Assembly (NCBI GenBank): GCA_949710005.1
Contig: OX453274.1
Coordinates: 21,648,585 to 21,712,584, forward strand
Direction: 5' to 3'
Origin: Ricordea florida
Taxonomy: Eukaryota; Cnidaria; Anthozoa; Corallimorpharia; Ricordeidae
DNA: 64,000 nucleotides
Shown piece by piece: positions 9,551 to 22,091 of the stretch; position 1 is the first letter of the stretch, and each line of letters opens with the position of its first letter. Made by a program: the position numbers and the translations under genes. The notes below the pieces were generated by a model that was not told the origin of the DNA, ran no database searches, and saw nothing but the letters and a program-made list of their open reading frames with translations.

Positions 9551-12500
9551 GACCTGACTGATTTTGGTGAAAATACATTATAAGAGATTGTATGGGCAGG
9601 AGGACCGTCATTTAGGGGGGTAAGTTATAGAATCATTTCGAATCTTTTCTATACATGTTTTAGTGTGGTGTGCAGTAAAGTTTATTTTGCGATGAAAATT
9701 TTGATTGTAACGATTCGATTTCAATCAGAATTCAAGATCAGACTATTTGTTAGTACGCATGCGTGATTCAGACCAAAGCGTGGGCCCCTAAAATAAAAGT
9801 TGTTCTATGATATCTTAGCTTGGATAATCTTTGCAATTCTAAAAGTTAGCAGATTTCTACAAGTAGGACAGGGCATTATCTATGCAGAAAATCAGATATT
9901 TCGTAATTTGCGATCTTATTGAGTTTTGACTGTAAAGATATTGACTTAAGGCAGCTAAATCTAGAGCAGACGGCTCAGAGAGTACTAAAGTTCATGTAAT
10001 CAGTGCTCATTACACGAATTAGTTATCAATATTCCATTTTCACCATGGGTTAGCATTTGAAATGAACTTTAAAACGCACTTTATCCCGTGTTTGTACTTA
10101 CTCTAGAAGCTGAGATACGATACCTGCAGCTGGCTGCCAAGAAACTCGACCTGACTAATTTTGGTGAAAATACATTATAAGAGATTGTATGGGCAGGAGG
10201 ACCGTCATTTAGGGGGGTAAGTTATAGAATCATTTCGAATCTTTTCTATACATGTTTTAGTGTGGTGTGCAGTAAAGTTTATTTTGCGATGAAAATTTTG
10301 ATTGTAACGATTCGATTTCAATCAGAATTCAAAATCAGACTATTTGTTAGTACGCATGCGTGATTCAGACCAAAGCGTGGGCCCCTAAAATAAAAGTTGT
10401 TCTATGATATCTTGGCTTGGATAATCTTTGCAATTCCAAAAGTTAGCAGATTTGTACAAGTAGGACAGGGCATTATCTATGCAGAAAATCAGATATTTCG
10501 TAATTTGCGATCTTATTGAGTTTTGACTGTAAAGATATTGACTTAAGGCAGCTAAATCTAGAGCAGACGGCTCAGAGAGTACTAAAGTTCATGTAATCCG
10601 TGCTCATTACACGAATTAGTTATCAATATTCCATTTTCACCATGTTGTAGCATTTGAAATGAACTTTAAAACGCACTTTATCCCGTATTTGTACTTACTC
10701 TAGAAGCTGAGATACGATACCTGCAGCTGGCTGCCAAGAAACTCGACCTGACTGATTTTGGTGAAAATACATTATAAGAGATTGTATGGGCAGGAGGACC
10801 GTCATTTAGGGGGGTAAGTTATAGAATCATTTCGAATCTTTTCTATACATGTTTTAGTGTGGTGTGCAGTAAAGTTTATTTTGCGATGAAAATTTTGATT
10901 GTAACGATTCGATTTCAATCAGAATTCAAGATCAGACTATTTGTTAGTACGCATGCGTGATTCAGACCAAAGCGTGGGCCCCTAAAATAAAAGTTGTTCT
11001 ATGATATCTTGGCTTGGATAATCTTTGCAATTCCAAAAGTTAGCAGAGTTGTACAAGTAGGACAGGGCATTATCTATGCAGAAAATGATATATTTTGTAA
11101 TATGCGATCTTATTGAGTTTTGACTGTAAAGATATTGACTTAAGGCAGCTAAATCTAGAGCAGACGGCTCAGAGAGTACTAAAGTTCATGTAATCAGTGC
11201 TCATTACACGAATTAGTTATCAATATTCCATTTTCACCATGGGTTAGCATTTGAAATGAACTTTAAAACGCACTTTATCCCGTGTTTGTACTTACTCTAG
11301 AAGCTGAGATACGATACCTGCAGCTGGCTGCCAAGAAACTCGACCTGACTGATTTTGGTGAAAATACATTATAAGAGATTGTATGGGCAGGAGGACCGTC
11401 ATTTAGGGGGGTAAGTTATAGAATCATTTCGAATCTTTTCTATACATGTTTTAGTGTGGTGTGCAGTAAAGTTTATTTTGCGATGAAAATTTTGATTGTA
11501 ACGATTCGATTTCAATCAGAATTTAAGATCAGACTATTTGTTAGTACGCATGCGTTATTCAGACCAAAGCGTGGGCCCCTAAAATAAAAGTTGTTCTATG
11601 ATATCTTGGCTTGGATAATCTTTGCAATTCCAAAAGTTAGCAGATTTGTAAAAGTAGGACAGGGCATTAACTATGCAGAAAATCAGATATTTCGTAATTT
11701 GCGATCTTATTGAGTTTTGACTGTACAGATATTGACTTAAGGCAGCTAAATCTAGAGCAGACGGCTCAGAGAGTATTAAAGTTCATGTAATCAGTGCTCA
11801 TTACACGAATTAGTTATCAATATTCCATTTTCACCATGTTGTAGCATTTGAAATGAACTTTAAAACGCACTTTATCCCGTGTTTGTACTTACTCTAGAAG
11901 CTGAGATACGATACCTGCAGCTGGCTGCCAAGAAACTCGACCTGACTGATTTTGGTGAAAATACATTATAAGAGATTGTATGGGCAGGAGGACCGTCATT
12001 TAGGGGGGTAAGTTATAGAATCATTTCGAATCTTTTCTATACATGTTTTAGTGTGGTGTGCAGTAAAGTTTATTTTGCGATGAGAATTTTGATTGTAACG
12101 ATTCGATTTCAATCAGAATTCAAGATCAGACTATTTGTTAGTACGCATGCGTGATTCAGACCAAAGCGTGGGCCCCTAAAATAAAAGTTGTTCTATGATA
12201 TCTTGGCTTGGATAATCTTTGCAATTCCAAAAGTTAGCAGAGTTGTACAAGTAGGACAGGGCATTATCTATGCAGAAAATGATATATTTTGTAATATGCG
12301 ATCTTATTGAGTTTTGACTGTAAAGATATTGACTTAAGGCAGCTAAATCTAGAGCAGAAGGCTCAGAGAGTACTAAAGTTCATGTAATCAGTGCTCATTA
12401 CACGAATTAGTTATCAATATTCCATTTTCACCATGGGTTAGCATTTGAAATGAACTTTAAAACGCACTTTATCCCGTGTTTGTACTTACTCTAGAAGCTG

Positions 12501-13132
12501 AGATACGATACCTGCAGCTGGCTGCCAAGAAACTCGACCTGACTGATTTTGGTGAAAATACATTATAAGAGATTGTATGGGCAGGAGGACCGTCATTTAG
12601 GGGGGTAAGTTATAGAATCATTTCGAATCTTTTCTATACATGTTTTAGTGTGGTGTGCAGTAAAGTTTATTTTGCGATGAAAATTTTGATTGTAACGATT
12701 CGATTTCAATCAGAATTTAAGATCAGACTATTTGTTAGTACGCATGCGTTATTCAGACCAAAGCGTTGGCCCCTAAAATAAAAGTTGTTCTATGATATCT
12801 TGGCTTGGATAATCTTTGCAATTCCAAAAGTTAGCAGATTTGTAAAAGTAGGACAGGGCATTAACTATGCAGAAAATCAGATATTTCGTAATTTGCGATC
12901 TTATTGAGTTTTGACTGTACAGATATTGACTTAAGGCAGCTAAATCTAGAGCAGACGGCTCAGAGAGTATTAAAGTTCATGTAATCAGTGCTCATTACAC
13001 GAATTAGTTATCAATATTCCATTTTCACCATGTTGTAGCATTTGAAATGAACTTTAAAACGCACTTTATCCCGTGTTTGTACTTACTCTAGAAGCTGAGA
13101 TACGATACCTGCAGCTGGCTGCCAAGAAACTC
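9551..13132. repeat. Monomers 17-22: two singletons, then 2-mer HOR x2
   Basis: Monomer 17 carries TCTTAGCTTGG, TTCTAAAAG, ATTTCTACAAG and CCATGGGTTAG. Monomer 18 carries CTGACTAATT, TTCAAAATC and GTAATCCGTG. Monomers 19 and 21 both have the five-site variant and CCATGGGTTAG. Monomers 20 and 22 both have GAATTTAAG (EcoRI site lost), GCGTTATTCAG, GTAAAAGT, CATTAACTATG, TGTACAGATA and AGTATTAAAG. The six-monomer order is repeated at monomers 92-97 (54333-57914) with few changes. Confidence 0.9.
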
Positions 13133-15520
13133 GACCTGACTGATTTTGGTGAAAATACATTATAAGAGATTGTATGGGCAGGAGGACCGTCATTTAGGGG
13201 GGTAAGTTATAGAATCATTTCGAATCTTTTCTATACATGTTTTAGTGTGGTGTGCAGTAAAGTTTATTTTGCGATGAAAATTTTGATTGTAACGATTCGA
13301 TTTCAATCAGAATTCAAGATCAGACTATTTGTTAGTACGCATGCGTGATTCAGACCAAAGCGTGGGCCCCTAAAATAAAAGTTGTTCTATGATATCTTGG
13401 CTTGGATAATCTTTGCAATTCCAAAAGTTAGCAGATTTGTACAGGTAGGACAGGGCATTATCTATGCAGAAAATCAGATCTTTCGTAATTTGCGATCTTA
13501 TTGAGTTTTAACTGTAAAGATATTGACTTAAGGCAGCTAAATCTAGAGCAGACGGCTCAGAGAGTACTAAAGTTCATGTAATCAGTGCTCATTACACGAA
13601 TTAGTTATCAATATTCCATTTTCACCATGTTGTAGCATTTGAAATGAACTTTAAAACGCACTTTATCCCGTGTTTGTACTTACTCTAGAAGCTGAGATAC
13701 GATACCTGCAGCTGGCTGCCAAGAAACTCGACCTGACTGATTTTGGTGAAAATACATTATAAGAGATTGTATGGGCAGGAGGACCGTCATTTAGGGGGGT
13801 AAGTTATAGAATCATTTCGAATCTTTTCTATACATGTTTTAGTGTGGTGTGCAGTAAAGTTTATTTTGCGATGAAAATTTTGATTGTAACGATTCGATTT
13901 CAATCAGAATTCAAGATCAGACTATTTGTTAGTACGCATGCGTGATTCAGACCAAAGCGTGGGCCCCTAAAATAAAAGTTGTTCTATGATATCTTGGCTT
14001 GGATAATCTTTGCAATTCCAAAAGTTAGCAGATTTGTACAAGTAGGACAGGGCATTATCTATGCAGAAAATCAGATATTTCGTAATTTGCGATCTTATTG
14101 AGTTTTAACTTTAAAGATATTGACTTAAGGCAGCTAAATCTAGAGCAGACGGCTCAGAGAGTACTAAAGTTCATGTAATCAGTGCTCATTACACGAATTA
14201 GTTATCAATATTCCATTTTCACCATGTTGTAGCATTTGAAATGAACTTTAAAACGCACTTTATCCCGTGTTTGTACTTACTCTAGAAGCTGAGATACGAT
14301 ACCTGCAGCTGGCTGCCAAGAAACTCGACCTGACTGATTTTGGTGAAAATACATTATAAGAGATTGTATGGGCAGGAGGACCGTCATTTAGGGGGGTAAG
14401 TTATAGAATCATTTCGAATCTTTTCTATACATGTTTTAGTGTGGTGTGCAGTAAAGTTTATTTTGCGATGAAAATTTTGATTGTAACGATTCGATTTCAA
14501 TCAGAATTCAAGATCAGACTATTTGTTAGTACGCATGCGTGATTCAGACCAAAGCGTGGGCCCCTAAAATAAAAGTTGTTCTATGATATCTTGGCTTGGA
14601 TAATCTTTGCAATTCCAAAAGTTAGCAGATTTGTACAAGTAGGACAGGGCATTATCTATGCAGAAAATCAGATATTTCGTAATTTGCGATCTTATTGAGT
14701 TTTAACTTTAAAGATATTGACTTAAGGCAGCTAAATCTAGAGCAGACGGCTCAGAGAGTACTAAAGTTCATGTAATCAGTGCTCATTACACGAATTAGTT
14801 ATCAATATTCCATTTTCACCATGTTGTAGCATTTGAAATGAACTTTAAAACGCACTTTATCCCGTGTTTGTACTTACTCTAGAAGCTGAGATACGATACC
14901 TGCAGCTGGCTGCCAAGAAACTCGACCTGACTGATTTTGGTGAAAATACATTATAAGAGATTGTATGGGCAGGAGGACCGTCATTTAGGGGGGTAAGTTA
15001 TAGAATCATTTCGAATCTTTTCTATACATGTTTTAGTGTGGTGTGCAGTAAAGTTTATTTTGCGATGAAAATTTTGATTGTAACGATTCGATTTCAATCA
15101 GAATTCAAGATCAGACAATTTTTTAGTACGCATGCGTGATTCAGACCAAAGCGTGGGCCCCTAAAATAAAAGTTGTTCTATGATATCTTGGCTTGGATAA
15201 TCTTTGCAATTCCAAAAGTTAGCAGATTTGTACAAGTAGGACAGGGCATTATCTATGCAGAAAATCAGATATTTCGTAATTTGCGATCTTATTGAGTTTT
15301 GACTGTAAAGATATTGACTTAAGGCAGCTAAATCTAGAGCAGACGGCTCAGAGAGTATTAAAGTTCATGTAATCAGTGCTTATTACACGAATTAGTTATC
15401 AATATTCCATTTTCACCATGTTGTAGCATTTGAAATGAACTTTAAAACGCACTTTATCCCGTGTTTGTACTTACTCTAGAAGCTGAGATACGATACCTGC
15501 AGCTGGCTGCCAAGAAACTC
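13133..15520. repeat. Monomers 23-26, lead-in to the M1 4-mer array
   Basis: Monomer 23 has TACAGGTAGG, CAGATCTTTCG and TTTTAACTGT. Monomers 24 and 25 are both of a TTTTAACTTT type and appear identical. Monomer 26 has GACAATTTTTTAG (offset 191), AGTATTAAAG and GTGCTTATT. The order recurs at monomers 35-37 (20301-22091), where only one TTTTAACTTT monomer is present. One copy of the lead-in has therefore gained or lost a monomer. Confidence 0.88.
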
Positions 15521-18500
15521 GACCTGACTGATTTTGGTGAAAATACATTATAAGAGATTGTATGGGCAGGAGGACCGTCATTTAGGGGGGTAAGTTATAG
15601 AATCATTTCGAATCTTTTCTATACATGTTTTAGTGTGGTGTGCAGTAAAGTTTATTTTGCGATGAAAATTTTGATTGTAACGATTCGATTTCAATCAGAA
15701 TTCAAGATCAGACTATTTGTTAGTACGCATGCGTGATTGAGACCAAAGCGTGGGCCCCTAAAATAAAAGTTGTTCTATGATATCTTGGCTTGGATAATCT
15801 TTGCAATTCCAAAAGTTAGCAGATTTGTACAAGTAGGACAGGGCATTTTCTATATTCAGAAAATCAGATATTTCGTAATTTGCGATCTTATTGAGTTTTA
15901 ACTGTAAAGATATTGACTTAAGGCAGCTAAATCTAGAGCAGACGGCTCAGAGAGTACTAAAGTTCATGTAATCAGTGCTCATTACACGAATTAGATATCA
16001 ATATTCCATTTTCACCATGTTGTAGCATTTGAAATGAACTTTAAAACGCACTTTATCCCGTGTTTGTACTTACTCTAGAAGCTGAGATACGATACCTGCA
16101 GCTGGCTGCCAAGAAACTCGACCTGACTGATTTTGGTGAAAATACATTATAAGAGATTGTATGGGCAGGAGGACCGCCATTTAGGGGGGTAAGTTATAGA
16201 ATCATTTCGAATCTTTTCTATACATGTTTTAGTGTGGTGTGCAGTAAAGTTTATTTTGCGATGAAAATTTTGATTGTAACGATTCGATTTCAATCAGAAT
16301 TCAAGATCAGACTATTTGTTAGTACGCATTCGTGATTCAGACCAAAGCGTGGGCCCCTAAAATAAAAGTTGTTCTATGATATGTTGGCTTGGATAATCTT
16401 TGCAATTCCAAAAGTTAGCAGATTTGTAAAAGTAGGACAGGGCATTATCTATGCAGAAAATCAGATATTTCGTAATTTGCGATCTTATTGAGTTTTGACT
16501 GTAAAGATATTGACTTAAGGCAGCTAAATCTAGAGCAGACGGCTCAGAGAGTACTAAAGTTCATGTAATCAGTGCTCATTACACGAATTAGTTATCAATA
16601 TTCCATTTTCACCATGTTGTAGCATTTGAAATGAACTTTAAAACGCACTTTATCCCGTGTTTGTACTTACTCTAGAAGCTGAGATACGATACCTGCAGCT
16701 GGCTGCCAAGAAACTCGACCTGACTGATTTTGGTGAAAATACATTATAAGAGATTGTATGGGCAGGAGGACCGTCATTTAGGGGGGTAAGTTATAGAATC
16801 ATTTCGAATCTTTTCTATACATGTTTTAGTGTGGTGTGCAGTAAAGTTTATTTTGCGATGAAAATTTTGATTGTAACGATTCGATTTCAATCAGAATTCA
16901 AGATCAGACTATTTGTTAGTACGCATGCGTGATTGAGACCAAAGCGTGGGCCCCTAAAATAAAAGTTGTTCTATGATATCTTGGCTTGGATAATCTTTGC
17001 AATTCAAAAAGTTAGCAGATTTGTACAAGTAGGACAGGGCATTATCTATGCAGAAAATCAGATATTTCGTAATTTGCGATCTTATTGAGTTTTGACTGTA
17101 AAAATATTGACTTAAGACAGCTAAATCTAGAGCAGACGGCTCAGAGAGTACTAAAGTTCATGTAATCAGTGCTCATTACACGAATTAGTTATCAATATTC
17201 CATTTTCACCATGTTGTAGCATTTGAAATGAACTTTAAAACGCACTTTATCCCGTGTTTGTACTTACTCTAGAAGCTGAGATACGATACCTGCAGCTGGC
17301 TGCCAAGAAACTCGACCTGACTGATTTTGGTGAAAATACATTATAAGAGATTGCATGGGCAGGAGGACCGTCATTTAGGGGGGTAAGTTATAGAATCATT
17401 TCGAATCTTTTCTATACATGTTTTAGTGTGGTGTGCAGTAAAGTTTATTTCGCGATGAAAATTTTGATTGTAACGATTCGATTTCAATCAGAATTCAAGA
17501 TCAGACTATTTGTTAGTACGCATGCGTGATTCAGACCAAAGCGTGGGCCCCTAAAATAAAAGTTGTTCTATGATATCTTGGCTTGGATAATCTTTGCAAT
17601 TCCAAAAGTTAGCAGATTTGTACAAGTAGGACAGGGCATTTTCTATGCAGAAAATCAGATATTTCGTAATTTGCGATCTTATTGAGTTTTAACTGTAAAG
17701 ATATTGACTTAAGGCAGCTAAATCTAGAGCAGACGGCTCAGAGAGTACTAAAGTTCATGTAATCAGTGCTCATTACACGAATTAGTTATCAATATTCCAT
17801 TTTCACCATGTTGTAGCATTTGAAATGAACTTTAAAACGCACTTTATCCCGTGTTTGTACTTACTCTAGAAGCTGAGATACGATACCTGCAGCTGGCTGC
17901 CAAGAAACTCGACCTGACTGATTTTGGTGAAAATACATTATAAGAGATTGTATGGGCAGGAGGACCGTCATTTAGGGGGGTAAGTTATAGAATCATTTCG
18001 AATCTTTTCTATACATGTTTTAGTGTGGTGTGCAGTAAAGTTTATTTTGCGATGAAAATTTTGATTGTAACGATTCGATTTCAATCAGAATTCAAGATCA
18101 GACTATTTGTTAGTACGCATGCGTGATTGAGACCAAAGCGTGGGCCCCTAAAATAAAAGTTGTTCTATGATATCTTGGCTTGGATAATCTTTGCAATTCC
18201 AAAAGTTAGCAGATTTGTACAAGTAGGACAGGGCATTTTCTATATTCAGAAAATCAGATATTTCGTAATTTGCGATCTTATTGAGTTTTAACTGTAAAGA
18301 TATTGACTTAAGGCAGCTAAATCTAGAGCAGACGGCTCAGAGAGTACTAAAGTTCATGTAATCAGTGCTCATTACACGAATTAGATATCAATATTCCATT
18401 TTCACCATGTTGTAGCATTTGAAATGAACTTTAAAACGCACTTTATCCCGTGTTTGTACTTACTCTAGAAGCTGAGATACGATACCTGCAGCTGGCTGCC

Positions 18501-20300
18501 AAGAAACTCGACCTGACTGATTTTGGTGAAAATACATTATAAGAGATTGTATGGGCAGGAGGACCGCCATTTAGGGGGGTAAGTTATAGAATCATTTCGA
18601 ATCTTTTCTATACATGTTTTAGTGTGGTGTGCAGTAAAGTTTATTTTGCGATGAAAATTTTGATTGTAACGATTCGATTTCAATCAGAATTCAAGATCAG
18701 ACAATTTTTTAGTACGCATGCCTTATTCAGACCAAAGCGTGGGCCCCTAAAATAAAAGTTGTTCTATGATATCTTGGCTTGGATAATCTTTGCAATTCCA
18801 AAAGTTAGCAGATTTGTAAAAGTAGGACAGGGCATTATCTATGCAGAAAATCAGATATTTCGTAATTTGCGATCTTATTGAGTTTTGACTGTAAAGATAT
18901 TGACTTAAGGCAGCTAAATCTAGAGCAGACGGCTCAGAGAGTACTAAAGTTCATGTAATCAGTGCTCATTACACGAATTAGTTATCAATATTCCATTTTC
19001 ACCATGTTGTAGCATTTGAAATGAACTTTAAAACGCACTTTATCCCGTGTTTGTACTTACTCTAGAAGCTGAGATACGATACCTGCAGCTGGCTGCCAAG
19101 AAACTCGACCTGACTGATTTTGGTGAAAATACATTATAAGAGATTGTATGGGCAGGAGGACCGTCATTTAGGGGGGTAAGTTATAGAATCATTTCGAATC
19201 TTTTCTATACATGTTTTAGTGTGGTGTGCAGTAAAGTTTATTTTGCGATGAAAATTTTGATTGTAACGATTCGATTTCAATCAGAATTCAAGATCAGACT
19301 ATTTGTTAGTACGCATGCGTGATTGAGACCAAAGCGTGGGCCCCTAAAATAAAAGTTGTTCTATGATATCTTGGCTTGGATAATCTTTGCAATTCAAAAA
19401 GTTAGCAGATTTGTACAAGTAGGACAGGGCATTATCTATGCAGAAAATCAGATATTTCGTAATTTGCGATCTTATTGAGTTTTGACTGTAAAAATATTGA
19501 CTTAAGACAGCTAAATCTAGAGCAGACGGCTCAGAGAGTACTAAAGTTCATGTAATCAGTGCTCATTACACGAATTAGTTATCAATATTCCATTTTCACC
19601 ATGTTGTAGCATTTGAAATGAACTTTAAAACGCACTTTATCCCGTGTTTGTACTTACTCTAGAAGCTGAGATACGATACCTGCAGCTGGCTGCCAAGAAA
19701 CTCGACCTGACTGATTTTGGTGAAAATACATTATAAGAGATTGCATGGGCAGGAGGACCGTCATTTAGGGGGGTAAGTTATAGAATCATTTCGAATCTTT
19801 TCTATACATGTTTTAGTGTGGTGTGCAGTAAAGTTTATTTCGCGATGAAAATTTTGATTGTAACGATTCGATTTCAATCAGAATTCAAGATCAGACTATT
19901 TGTTAGTACGCATGCGTGATTCAGACCAAAGCGTGGGCCCCTAAAATAAAAGTTGTTCTATGATATCTTGGCTTGGATAATCTTTGCAATTCCAAAAGTT
20001 AGCAGATTTGTACAAGTAGGACAGGGCATTTTCTATGCAGAAAATCAGATATTTCGTAATTTGCGATCTTATTGAGTTTTAACTGTAAAGATATTGACTT
20101 AAGGCAGCTAAATCTAGAGCAGACGGCTCAGAGAGTACTAAAGTTCATGTAATCAGTGCTCATTACACGAATTAGTTATCAATATTCCATTTTCACCATG
20201 TTGTAGCATTTGAAATGAACTTTAAAACGCACTTTATCCCGTGTTTGTACTTACTCTAGAAGCTGAGATACGATACCTGCAGCTGGCTGCCAAGAAACTC
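15521..20300. repeat. M1 4-mer HOR x2 (monomers 27-30, 31-34), 2390 bp each
   Basis: The four types are as follows. A (monomers 27, 31) has TGATTGAGACC, a TATATTCAG insertion of two bases near offset 334, TTTTAACTGT and TTAGATATC. B (28, 32) has GGACCGCCATTT and GTAAAAGT. C (29, 33) has TTCAAAAAG, TAAAAATATT and TAAGACAGC. D (30, 34) has GCATGG at offset 40, TTTCGCGATG and TTTTCTATGCAG. The unit is 2390 bp because type A is 599 bp. Monomer 28 differs from 32 in having GCATTCGTG and ATATGTTGG in place of GACAATTTTTTAG and GCATGCCTTATTC, so the B slot was partly overwritten once. Confidence 0.92.
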
Positions 20301-22091
20301 GACCTGACTGATTTTGGTGAAAATACATTATAAGAGATTGTATGGGCAGGAGGACCGTCATTTAGGGGGGTAAGTTATAGAATCATTTCGAATCTTTTCT
20401 ATACATGTTTTAGTGTGGTGTGCAGTAAAGTTTATTTTGCGATGAAAATTTTGATTGTAACGATTCGATTTCAATCAGAATTCAAGATCAGACTATTTGT
20501 TAGTACGCATGCGTGATTCAGACCAAAGCGTGGGCCCCTAAAATAAAAGTTGTTCTATGATATCTTGGCTTGGATAATCTTTGCAATTCCAAAAGTTAGC
20601 AGATTTGTACAGGTAGAACAGGGCATTATCTATGCAGAAAATCAGATCTTTCGTAATTTGCGATCTTATTGAGTTTTAACTGTAAAGATATTGACTTAAG
20701 GCAGCTAAATCTAGAGCAGACGGCTCAGAGAGTACTAAAGTTCATGTAATCAGTGCTCATTACACGAATTAGTTATCAATATTCCATTTTCACCATGTTG
20801 TAGCATTTGAAATGAACTTTAAAACGCACTTTATCCCGTGTTTGTACTTACTCTAGAAGCTGAGATACGATACCTGCAGCTGGCTGCCAAGAAACTCGAC
20901 CTGACTGATTTTGGTGAAAATACATTATAAGAGATTGTATGGGCAGGAGGACCGTCATTTAGGGGGGTAAGTTATAGAATCATTTCGAATCTTTTCTATA
21001 CATGTTTTAGTGTGGTGTGCAGTAAAGTTTATTTTGCGATGAAAATTTTGATTGTAACGATTCGATTTCAATCAGAATTCAAGATCAGACTATTTGTTAG
21101 TACGCATGCGTGATTCAGACCAAAGCGTGGGCCCCTAAAATAAAAGTTGTTCTATGATATCTTGGCTTGGATAATCTTTGCAATTCCAAAAGTTAGCAGA
21201 TTTGTACAAGTAGGACAGGGCATTATCTATGCAGAAAATCAGATATTTCGTAATTTGCGATCTTATTGAGTTTTAACTTTAAAGATATTGACTTAAGGCA
21301 GCTAAATCTAGAGCAGACGGCTCAGAGAGTACTAAAGTTCATGTAATCAGTGCTCATTACACGAATTAGTTATCAATATTCCATTTTCACCATGTTGTAG
21401 CATTTGAAATGAACTTTAAAACGCACTTTATCCCGTGTTTGTACTTACTCTAGAAGCTGAGATACGATACCTGCAGCTGGCTGCCAAGAAACTCGACCTG
21501 ACTGATTTTGGTGAAAATACATTATAAGAGATTGTATGGGCAGGAGGACCGTCATTTAGGGGGGTAAGTTATAGAATCATTTCGAATCTTTTCTATACAT
21601 GTTTTAGTGTGGTGTGCAGTAAAGTTTATTTTGCGATGAAAATTTTGATTGTAACGATTCGATTTCAATCAGAGTTCAAGATCAGACAATTTTTTAGTAC
21701 GCATGCGTGATTCAGACCAAAGCGTGGGCCCCTAAAATAAAAGTTGTTCTATGATATCTTGGCTTGGATAATCTTTGCAATTCCAAAAGTTAGCAGATTT
21801 GTACAAGTAGGACAGGGCATTATCTATGCAGAAAATCAGATATTTCGTAATTTGCGATCTTATTGAGTTTTGACTGTAAAGATATTGACTTAAGGCAGCT
21901 AAATCTAGAGCAGACGGCTCAGAGAGTATTAAAGTTCATGTAATCAGTGCTTATTACACGAATTAGTTATCAATATTCCATTTTCACCATGTTGTAGCAT
22001 TTGAAATGAACTTTAAAACGCACTTTATCCCGTGTTTGTACTTACTCTAGAAGCTGAGATACGATACCTGCAGCTGGCTGCCAAGAAACTC
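20301..22091. repeat. Monomers 35-37, second copy of the M1 lead-in
   Basis: Monomer 35 matches 23 (TACAGGTAG, CAGATCTTTCG, TTTTAACTGT) apart from GTAGAACAG. Monomer 36 matches 24 and 25 (TTTTAACTTT). Monomer 37 matches 26 (GACAATTTTTTAG, AGTATTAAAG, GTGCTTATT) but reads CAGAGTTCAAG, which removes its EcoRI site. The block is one monomer shorter than the first copy at 13133-15520. Confidence 0.9.
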